A stretch of DNA of 14,681 nt from positions 1 through 14,681 of the forward strand of contig CAJWNW010000035.1 of the NCBI GenBank assembly GCA_913044085.1. The letters are read 5' to 3'. Below the pieces are notes generated by a model. The model had not been told where the DNA came from. It made no database searches and saw only the letters and a list, made by a program, of their open reading frames with translations. The position numbers and the translations under genes were made by a program. Below are positions 1 to 6,110 of the stretch, piece by piece (position 1 is the first letter of the stretch; each line of letters starts with the position of its first letter). The stretch is from an uncultured Flavobacteriaceae bacterium (GTDB lineage Bacteria; Bacteroidota; Bacteroidia; Flavobacteriales; Flavobacteriaceae).

Positions 1-54
1 AACCCGCGACCCTCACCTTGGCAAGGTGATGCTCTACCCCTGAGCTACTTTCGC
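1..54 (-). tRNA. tRNA-Gly(GCC), 3' part cut by window edge
   Basis: Read on the minus strand, the RNA begins GCGAAAG (acceptor 5' strand), followed by a D-arm of the form GCUC-AGGGGUAGA-GC. The anticodon stem is UCACC/GGUGA around the loop UUGCCAA, which places the anticodon GCC at 20-22, so it reads glycine codons GGC/GGU. The start of the T-arm (GCGGGUU) is visible at the edge. The remaining T-arm and acceptor 3' strand lie outside the window. A good Bacteroidota promoter lies about 40 bases upstream. Confidence 0.93.
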
Positions 55-92
55 GATTTATAAGAACGTTTATTTGATTGACAAAGGGGTAG

Positions 93-122
93 CAAATTTA
101 ACACATTTCTTAGAATACCAAA
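93..122 (-). promoter_or_regulatory. Promoter for tRNA-Gly (Bacteroidota -33/-7 type)
   Basis: On the minus strand TTTG (122-119) is followed after 18 bases by TAAATTTG (100-93). The latter is a perfect match to the TAnnTTTG -7 element of the Bacteroidota primary sigma factor. The predicted transcription start is near 86-88, about 33 bases before the mature tRNA 5' end. The -33 box starts about 20 bases after the mutS stop codon, so the tRNA need not depend on mutS read-through. Confidence 0.6.
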
Positions 123-142
123 GTTTTTTTTTGTTTTTGTCC

Positions 143-2746
143 TTATTTCTTCTTCGAAAGTTTCCGCTTAATTTCATTTAGCTTCATTAGTGCTTCAACC
201 GGGGTTAAACGGTCAATATCAGTATCTAAAATGTCGGATTTAAGCTCCTCCAACAAGGGGTCATCTAAATTAAAAAAGCTCAGCTGCATTTCCGAGTTCA
301 AGTCCTTTACCTTCTCCGTAAGCGCATCACTAGAATGTGATTTTTCAAGTTGTTTTAATATTTTTTTAGAACGTTGTAGCACCGGCTGTGGCATGCCTGC
401 CATTTTAGCCACATGAATTCCAAAGCTGTGCTGACTGCCACCTGCCACTAAGGTCCTCAAAAACAAGACATTATTTTTAAGCTCTTTGACCGCCACATTG
501 TAATTTTTAATGCGTGAAAAGGTTCCCGTCATTTCATTGAGTTCGTGGTAGTGAGTTGCAAAAAGCGTCTTAGCCTTTGAAGGGTGTTCGTGTAAATACT
601 CACTAATAGCCCAAGCAATAGAGATGCCATCATAGGTGCTTGTTCCGCGCCCAATCTCATCCAAAAGCACCAAACTGCGCTCAGAAATATTATTCAAAAT
701 AGAGGCAGTCTCATTCATTTCAACCATAAAGGTCGATTCCCCCATCGATATGTTATCACTGGCACCGACGCGAGTAAACAGTTTATCAACTACGCCAATC
801 CTAGCTTTAGCGGCTGGCACAAAACTTCCGATTTGAGCCAAAAGGACAATCAAAGCAGTTTGCCTTAAAATAGCGGATTTTCCCGACATATTAGGCCCCG
901 TAATCATAATGATTTGCTGGGTCTCGCGATCTAAAAAGAGGTCGTTAGCGACATAGGTTTCACCCAAAGGCAATTGCTTTTCAATGACCGGGTGCCTGCC
1001 TTGCTGAATATCCAAATCAAAAGATGCATCCAGCTCTGGACAGTTGTAATGATTTTGCTTGGCCAAATACGCAAAGGAACTCAGGCAATCCAATTCGGCC
1101 AATAGTTGTGCATTTTGTTGCACGGCTTTGATGTGCGCGTGCATCCAAGAGATTAGCTCTGAAAAAAGCCGTTGCTCAATGGCTAAAATCTGATCTTCGG
1201 CGCCTAATATTTTTTGCTCATATTCCTTAAGCTCTTCCGTAATATAACGCTCCGCATTGACCAGGGTTTGCTTGCGAATCCAATGCACTGGAACCTTGTC
1301 TTTGTGGGTATTTCGAACTTCAATATAATATCCAAATACGTTGTTGGAAGCAATTTTTAAAGAGGGGATGCCCGTGGCTTCACTTTCTCGAGCCAACATA
1401 CCATCCAAATAATCTTTTCCCGAAAAAGCAATGGCACGTAAAGCCGCCAATTCTTCGTTGGCAGATGAGGATATGGTGTGGCCTTTTAAAATATTAACGG
1501 GTGCGTCTTCATTGAGGGTTGCTTTGATTTTTAAGCGCAAGGCTTCACAATCCCGAATTTGTTTTCCAAGAGAATTGAGATGCAGATGGTCGCAGTCAAG
1601 CGCCAATGCTTTTATGGGTAGAATTTGCTCTAGAGAATTCTTTAATTGCACCACCTCTCTCGGGGTTACTTTGGTAGTGGCTACCTTTGAAATAAGGCGT
1701 TCCAAATCACCAACACATTTTAGAGAAGATTGTATTTCCATTAAGGCTGTTTCATTCTCATAAAAATATTGTACAACGTCATGGCGTGCTTTAATAGCCG
1801 CTAACGATTTTAGAGGCAATGCCAGCCAACGCTTTAGAAGTCTTCCTCCCATTGGCGATAAGGTTTTATCGATGACCTGAATCAGGGTAACCGCATTGGA
1901 GTTGTTGGAATGGTACAGTTCTAAATTTCGAATGGTGAATTTATCCATCCAAACAAAATCGGCCTCCAAAAGCCGCTCAATGGAAGTGATGTGCTGTAGC
2001 TTGTGGTGTTGGGTCTCACCCAGATAATGTAGTATGGCCCCAGAAGCTACCAAGCCATTTGGAAGGCCTTCAACCCCGAAACCTTTCAAAGATTTGGTTT
2101 TAAAATGTTGGCAGAGGGATTCATGTGTGTAATCCTGTTGAAAGACCCAATCCTCTAAATAAAATGTATTAAAGTTGTCACCAAACGCTGTGCTGAATTG
2201 TTGGCGTTTTTGTTTTTCAATCAAGACTTCACTGGGTCTGAAATTTTGCAGAAGTTTGGACACATAAGCCGTACTACCTTGAGCCGTTAAAAACTCCCCT
2301 GTGGAAACATCCAAAAAAGACACCCCAGTATGGGCTCCAAAATAAACCGCTGCAAGGAAGTTATTGGTCTTGGAGTTTAAAACCTCATCGTTAAGAGAGA
2401 CTCCTGGTGTGATGAGTTCAGTAACGCCACGCTTTACAATTTTTTTGGTTTTTTTGGGGTCCTCCAATTGATCGCAAATGGCCACCCTTGCACCCGCTTT
2501 AACCAATTTCGGTAAATAGGTGTTTAGAGAATGGTGTGGAAAACCTGCAAGTTCTGTTTCACTTTGGCTACCAGCGCCTCGCTTGGTCAATATGATGTCT
2601 AAAATTTTAGCCGCTTTTATGGCATCGCTACCAAAAGTTTCATAAAAATCGCCTACCCGAAATAGCAACAAAGCGTCGGGGTACTTTGCCTTTATAGCAT
2701 TGTACTGTTTCATCAGTGGCGTTTCATTTTTTACTTTTTTGGTCAA
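143..2746 (-). CDS. mutS: DNA mismatch repair protein MutS
   Basis: MutS recognises base mismatches and small loops in newly replicated DNA and, using ATP, recruits MutL. The 867-residue protein is full length for the family. The mismatch-reading Phe-X-Glu is F34-Y35-E36 in the N-terminal domain. The lever/clamp region spans roughly residues 270-560. The ABC-type ATPase follows: Walker A GPNMSGKS at 617-624, the STFMVEMNE loop near 671-679, Walker B LVLLDEIGRGTSTYDG at 692-707 (D696, E697), and the ATHYHEL switch at 730-736. The start is TTG. A stop lies five codons upstream, and the only nearby ATG (residue 12, at 2713) would remove the conserved N-terminal ETPLMKQY segment, so TTG is preferred. 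The gene diverges from the RNA methyltransferase gene, and no clear terminator hairpin follows its stop. Identification is secure; only the start is inferred. Confidence 0.97.
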   Translation of the reverse strand: MTKKVKNETPLMKQYNAIKAKYPDALLLFRVGDFYETFGSDAIKAAKILDIILTKRGAGSQSETELAGFPHHSLNTYLPKLVKAGARVAICDQLEDPKKTKKIVKRGVTELITPGVSLNDEVLNSKTNNFLAAVYFGAHTGVSFLDVSTGEFLTAQGSTAYVSKLLQNFRPSEVLIEKQKRQQFSTAFGDNFNTFYLEDWVFQQDYTHESLCQHFKTKSLKGFGVEGLPNGLVASGAILHYLGETQHHKLQHITSIERLLEADFVWMDKFTIRNLELYHSNNSNAVTLIQVIDKTLSPMGGRLLKRWLALPLKSLAAIKARHDVVQYFYENETALMEIQSSLKCVGDLERLISKVATTKVTPREVVQLKNSLEQILPIKALALDCDHLHLNSLGKQIRDCEALRLKIKATLNEDAPVNILKGHTISSSANEELAALRAIAFSGKDYLDGMLARESEATGIPSLKIASNNVFGYYIEVRNTHKDKVPVHWIRKQTLVNAERYITEELKEYEQKILGAEDQILAIEQRLFSELISWMHAHIKAVQQNAQLLAELDCLSSFAYLAKQNHYNCPELDASFDLDIQQGRHPVIEKQLPLGETYVANDLFLDRETQQIIMITGPNMSGKSAILRQTALIVLLAQIGSFVPAAKARIGVVDKLFTRVGASDNISMGESTFMVEMNETASILNNISERSLVLLDEIGRGTSTYDGISIAWAISEYLHEHPSKAKTLFATHYHELNEMTGTFSRIKNYNVAVKELKNNVLFLRTLVAGGSQHSFGIHVAKMAGMPQPVLQRSKKILKQLEKSHSSDALTEKVKDLNSEMQLSFFNLDDPLLEELKSDILDTDIDRLTPVEALMKLNEIKRKLSKKK

Positions 2747-2767
2747 TGAATCTTTGTTTTAAAAGTG

Positions 2768-2775
2768 TACTTTTG
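2768..2775 (+). promoter_or_regulatory. Candidate -7 element for the trmH-family gene
   Basis: TACTTTTG matches TAnnTTTG exactly and lies 70 bases before the GTG start. No TTTG lies at the usual 19-21 base spacing (the nearest give 11 or 26), so the -33 box is weak or absent. A less exact minus-strand counterpart, CATCTTTG at 2791-2784, faces it and may serve mutS. Confidence 0.35.
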
Positions 2776-2787
2776 TAAGCGTACAAA
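2772..2787. repeat. Short inverted repeat in the mutS/trmH divergent promoter region
   Basis: TTTGTA (2772-2777), spacer AGCG, TACAAA (2782-2787) form a perfect 6-base dyad in the middle of the 99-base region between two divergent genes. Each arm overlaps a candidate -7 element, one per strand. It could be an operator, or simply the by-product of two facing TTTG-containing promoters. Confidence 0.6.
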
Positions 2788-2845
2788 GATGCTAATGTAA
2801 CCAATTTTAGGGTTTTTTAAAACCTATTAACTGAGAATTAAAACT

Positions 2846-3379
2846 GTGCGAAAAATTAAAAACAGTGAATTGAATCGACTGAGCGTAGAAGGCTTTAAAG
2901 CGGTCAAAAAATCGCCGCTGATTGTCATTTTAGACAATGTCCGAAGTCTCAACAATGTTGGCAGTATATTTAGAAGTGCCGATGCCTTTCGAATCCAACA
3001 CATTTACCTATGTGGGATTACAGCCACGCCACCCCATAAAGACATTCAAAAAACCGCCTTGGGCAGCACAGAAGCTGTAGATTGGTCCTATGCAAAAGAT
3101 ACTCTAGCAGTGGTGGAAAAATTACAGTCAGTAAATGTCAAAGTCATGGCCATAGAACAAGCTGAAAATGCTACCATGCTTCAAGATTTTTACCCGAACA
3201 ATCAATCAATTTATGCACTGGTCTTCGGGCATGAGGTCAAAGGGGTCAATCAAGCGGTTGTAAACCAATGTGATGGAGTTATAGAAATTCCTCAATTTGG
3301 CACCAAGCATTCTCTAAATATTGCCGTGAGTGGCGGTGTGGTGTTGTGGGATTTATTTTCTAAAATGAATCAATCTTGA
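2846..3379 (+). CDS. TrmH/SpoU-family RNA 2'-O-methyltransferase
   Basis: This is an S-adenosylmethionine-dependent methyltransferase of the knotted SPOUT fold, predicted to methylate the ribose 2'-OH of a tRNA or rRNA nucleotide. All three SpoU motifs are present: motif 1 at about 29-48 (LDNVRSLNNVGSIFRSADAF, with N36 and R43), motif 2 at 124-134 (ALVFGHEVKGV) and motif 3 at 148-170 (IPQFGTKHSLN then SGGVVLWDL). At 177 residues it is essentially the catalytic domain with a short N-terminal extension and no L30e-type RNA-binding domain. The start is GTG: the next in-frame Met is residue 101, well past motif 1, and the MRKIKNSELNRLS start resembles flavobacterial homologues from memory. The exact RNA target cannot be read from the sequence. 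Its last 10 bases overlap the convergent folK-dNK gene. Confidence 0.9.
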   Translation: MRKIKNSELNRLSVEGFKAVKKSPLIVILDNVRSLNNVGSIFRSADAFRIQHIYLCGITATPPHKDIQKTALGSTEAVDWSYAKDTLAVVEKLQSVNVKVMAIEQAENATMLQDFYPNNQSIYALVFGHEVKGVNQAVVNQCDGVIEIPQFGTKHSLNIAVSGGVVLWDLFSKMNQS

Positions 3380-4497
3380 ATCTGCGATAAGATCCATAAA
3401 TAGTCATGGCGATTTTCAACAAAATCCCGTTGACTGATGTCAATGATTTTAACTTTTGCTGGAGGGGTGTTTTTTATAAAATCTAGATAGCCTAAGTGTA
3501 ATTTATTTAAATATTCTGAACTCAAATCTCGTTCATAAACACGGCCGCGTTTTTTTATGTTTTCTTTTAAATTTTCTACATCTTGATACAAATACACATA
3601 TAAATCTGGCCGCTTGATGTCTTTATAGACTAAATAGAACAATTTACGGTACAATAAAAACTCTTCTGTGGAGAGGGTCACTTTTGAAAAAATTAAAGAT
3701 TTAAATACCTCGTAATCTGCAATGATAAAATCTTTAAACAAATCCAGTTGTGCTAAATCTTCAGAAATTTGCTGAAAGCGATCGGCTAAAAATGACATTT
3801 CTAAAGGAAAAGCAAAGCGTTCAGCATCTTCATAAAATTTTGGTAGAAAAGGATTATCTGCAAAACGTTCAAAAATTGTTTTTGCATTGAAATCACGGGC
3901 CATCATTTTCGTCAGACTTGTCTTTCCAGCACCAATATTTCCTTCAATGGCAATAAAATTATAAGCTGAAAAATCAAAGGCCTTTAAGGGATTGGTGAGC
4001 GGTTTTTTTAACTTTGAAATGGAACTGTTGTCAGAGCAAGTTTCCAATAGCTGCGCTATAGTTTTTTGAGATGCAGGATGTTTAAATTCTGCGTTAATCT
4101 CAGCAAGGGGTTGCAAAACAAAAAGTCGTTGCTCCAAGCGTGGGTGTGGCACACTTAGCAATGCTGTTTCAATATTTTGATCTCTAAAAAATAATATATC
4201 GAGGTCAAGGGTCCGAGCGCGGTACTGCCCGTCTTCGTAACGTTTGCGACCATATTTTTCTTCTATTTGCAAGAGCTTGGATAACATGAGTTCTGCCGAC
4301 AAATTGCTGCAAACCTCAAGACATGCATTTAGAAATGCATCCCCTTCAAACCCCATGGCCGGCGTTTCATAGCAACTGGAAATAGCCATCACACTACCGA
4401 CTTCATAATGAATGGCATCAACCGCCGATTGAAGGTAATAAAACCGATCACCAGTATTGCTGCCTAAGCCTATATAAATTGGTTTTTGTTTTTGCAT
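3370..4497 (-). CDS. folK: Fused HPPK (FolK) and deoxynucleoside kinase
   Basis: Two enzymes sit in one 375-residue chain. Residues about 5-152 are 6-hydroxymethyl-7,8-dihydropterin pyrophosphokinase, which makes the pyrophosphorylated pterin of folate synthesis. Visible motifs are YIGLGSNTGDR (8-18), ETPAMGF...FLNACLEV (44-62), RARTLDLDILFF (93-104, with metal-binding D98 and D100) and VPHPRLEQRLFVLQPLAEI (116-134). After a linker of about 25 residues, residues about 178-375 are a dCK/dGK-type deoxynucleoside kinase for purine or pyrimidine deoxynucleoside salvage. Its motifs are P-loop GNIGAGKT (186-193), the acidic site ERFADNPFLPKFY (210-222), an LADRF motif (237-241, D239-R240) and an arginine-rich lid KKRGRVYERD (315-324). 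Both domains look intact with no frameshift. The substrate of the kinase half is not predictable here. The gene is divergent from the YhhQ-type transporter. Confidence 0.93.
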   Translation of the reverse strand: MQKQKPIYIGLGSNTGDRFYYLQSAVDAIHYEVGSVMAISSCYETPAMGFEGDAFLNACLEVCSNLSAELMLSKLLQIEEKYGRKRYEDGQYRARTLDLDILFFRDQNIETALLSVPHPRLEQRLFVLQPLAEINAEFKHPASQKTIAQLLETCSDNSSISKLKKPLTNPLKAFDFSAYNFIAIEGNIGAGKTSLTKMMARDFNAKTIFERFADNPFLPKFYEDAERFAFPLEMSFLADRFQQISEDLAQLDLFKDFIIADYEVFKSLIFSKVTLSTEEFLLYRKLFYLVYKDIKRPDLYVYLYQDVENLKENIKKRGRVYERDLSSEYLNKLHLGYLDFIKNTPPAKVKIIDISQRDFVENRHDYLWILSQIQD

Positions 4498-4538
4498 AGT
4501 AAGACAGCAATTTAAGTAAAAGAAAAATTAATAGTATA

Positions 4539-4551
4539 TCTTTACTAAAGA
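4539..4551. repeat. Short inverted repeat in the folK-dNK / transporter divergent region
   Basis: TCTTTA-C-TAAAGA is a perfect 6-base dyad in the 69-base region between two divergent genes. The left arm overlaps TATCTTTA (4537-4544), one mismatch from the TAnnTTTG -7 element for the plus-strand gene. It could be an operator or chance in AT-rich DNA. Confidence 0.4.
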
Positions 4552-4566
4552 ATTTATTGACAGCCA

Positions 4567-5271
4567 ATGACATCCAAAGACACCCTTTTAGCGCGGCACC
4601 TCTATTTAATTTTAGGGCTTTTATTTATTACTTCTTTAGTCGTTTCAAATCTGATCTTTAAAAAATTCTTTTACTATCATCCTTTTGAAGGCGATTTTTT
4701 TGGGGTAAAACTGTTTGAAATATCGGTTGGTATTCTACCCTATCCCATTACGTTTTTAATCACCGACTTGATCAGTGAAATTTACGGCAAGAAAAAAGCC
4801 AATGAAGTGGTGGTGGGTGGAATTATCGCTTCATTTTTTGCTATGGGCATCATATACGTCGCCAATGCAGCACCAGCCACAGAGTGGTCTCCCGTATCAG
4901 ATGCGATGTTTTCAGTTGTTTTTGGCAGTACTGCCATTGCTGTTTTAGCTAGTATGTTGGCCTATTTGTTTGCACAATTTATTGACATCCAAATTTACCA
5001 CTATTGGAAGCGTCTAACACAAGGCAAGCATCTTTGGTTGCGGAACAACTGCTCAACTTTCTTATCACAGTTTGTGGATACGGCCACCGTTTTGTTGCTT
5101 TTATGTGCCTTTGGTGAAATTGAATGGAGTTTATTTGGGGGGTTGTTGCTGGCAGGCTTTCTGTTTAAAGTATTGATTGCGGCCCTAGATACGCCCTTTT
5201 TATATTTGGGTGTTTTCTTCTTCAGAAAGCGTTTCAATCTAAAAATTGATCAAGAAATTGAATTGGATTAA
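4567..5271 (+). CDS. Queuosine precursor transporter, YhhQ/VUT family
   Basis: This 234-residue polytopic inner-membrane protein belongs to the YhhQ (DUF165, 'VUT') family, whose E. coli member imports the 7-deazaguanine precursors preQ0/preQ1 for tRNA queuosine. The hallmark segment PITFLITDLISEIYGKKKA (60-78) is present. So is the second conserved block from about 133 to 172: AQFIDIQIYHYWKR, then LRNNCSTFLSQFVDT. Hydrophobic segments are visible at about 11-31, 52-69, 81-99, 117-137, 168-184 and 187-220. It starts at ATG 16 bases after a dyad in the short region shared with folK-dNK. Its TAA stop overlaps the stop of the convergent DUF2797 gene by 4 bases. No queuosine biosynthesis gene is in the window, so the substrate rests on family membership alone. 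Confidence 0.9.
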   Translation: MTSKDTLLARHLYLILGLLFITSLVVSNLIFKKFFYYHPFEGDFFGVKLFEISVGILPYPITFLITDLISEIYGKKKANEVVVGGIIASFFAMGIIYVANAAPATEWSPVSDAMFSVVFGSTAIAVLASMLAYLFAQFIDIQIYHYWKRLTQGKHLWLRNNCSTFLSQFVDTATVLLLLCAFGEIEWSLFGGLLLAGFLFKVLIAALDTPFLYLGVFFFRKRFNLKIDQEIELD

Positions 5272-6065
5272 TGTACAATATCTAACCCCAACACAAGGCC
5301 CTCGTTACTTCGTACATTGAAAACATTTTCATCTTCAAAAATAAGATACTGTCCTTTAATCCCGACAAGGACTCCCTCATATTCAGGGGTTTTTTGAAGG
5401 TTGAGGCTCTTTGGTTTTTCAGGATACTTCTTGACGGGAAATTCTAAATTTAAAGGGATGTTATTGGTCAAAATATAAGGTTTGACTTCTTCTGGTAAAT
5501 AAGGAATCAATCGGTCACGCCAAAGGGATAAGTCTTCTTCAGGGGCAGTTCCTTTTAACATTTCACGCCAATTGGTTTTATCACTAACCACTTTCTTTAA
5601 GGACACTTCAGCAATACCCGCCAGATAACGGTTGGGAACTTCTAAAATTTCTAAAGCCGCTTGTGCGCCCTGATCCATCCATCTTGTAGGGACTTGTGTT
5701 TTACGAGTTACCCCTACTTTTACATTGCTTGAATTGGCCAAATAGACAATGTGAGGTTGTAGTTGTACTTTTTCTTCAAATTCTAAATCGCGTTCGGCAA
5801 TACCCAAATGGGCTTTGCTTTTTTCTGGATGCATGATCCAGTCTGCGGTTTGCGGTAATTCAAAAAAACAAGATTTACAAAAACCTTGGCGGAATGTAAT
5901 GGTATCAGTACCACAGCTCAAGCATTGGTGTCCAAAAAATTTCAATTTGAGCTTTTTGTGAAGCAGTTGATGCGGCTGAACAAGCGCATTACCAAGCGTC
6001 AAATAATAATTTATAGGCACGCTGAGCTCAGTTTGCATTTTTGTAAGGACTCCTTGGTAAAGCAT
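5268..6065 (-). CDS. DUF2797 zinc-ribbon protein of unknown function
   Basis: The 265-residue protein matches, from memory, the DUF2797 family widespread in flavobacteria. The starting MLYQGVL and closing GVLVGIKGQYLIFEDENVFN segments are characteristic. Two CXXC pairs (C48/C51 and C63/C66, 11 residues apart) form a likely zinc ribbon. A well-conserved central block runs from HIVYLANSSN (105-114) through VKVGVTRKTQVPTRWMDQGA (115-134). Its VYLA...VGVTR...R spacing recalls a GIY-YIG or T5orf172 core, which would suggest nucleic-acid binding or cleavage. That link is inference. No signal peptide or membrane segment is seen, so it should be cytoplasmic. It is divergent from the GH3 gene with only 45 bases between. 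Function is unknown. Confidence 0.85.
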   Translation of the reverse strand: MLYQGVLTKMQTELSVPINYYLTLGNALVQPHQLLHKKLKLKFFGHQCLSCGTDTITFRQGFCKSCFFELPQTADWIMHPEKSKAHLGIAERDLEFEEKVQLQPHIVYLANSSNVKVGVTRKTQVPTRWMDQGAQAALEILEVPNRYLAGIAEVSLKKVVSDKTNWREMLKGTAPEEDLSLWRDRLIPYLPEEVKPYILTNNIPLNLEFPVKKYPEKPKSLNLQKTPEYEGVLVGIKGQYLIFEDENVFNVRSNEGLVLGLDIVH

Positions 6066-6110
6066 AGAGAAATTTTATTACTTTTAAGCTCCTAAATATA
6101 GTTATTTTTT

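Noticed and set aside
56..142. A small gene between mutS and tRNA-Gly
   Set aside because: The 87 bases hold a tRNA promoter and A/T runs. No start codon with a useful open frame is seen.
231..1763. Several open frames of 60-110 codons on the plus strand inside mutS
   Set aside because: They lie antisense to a full, highly conserved mutS frame, and their translations show no recognisable domains. Treated as shadows.
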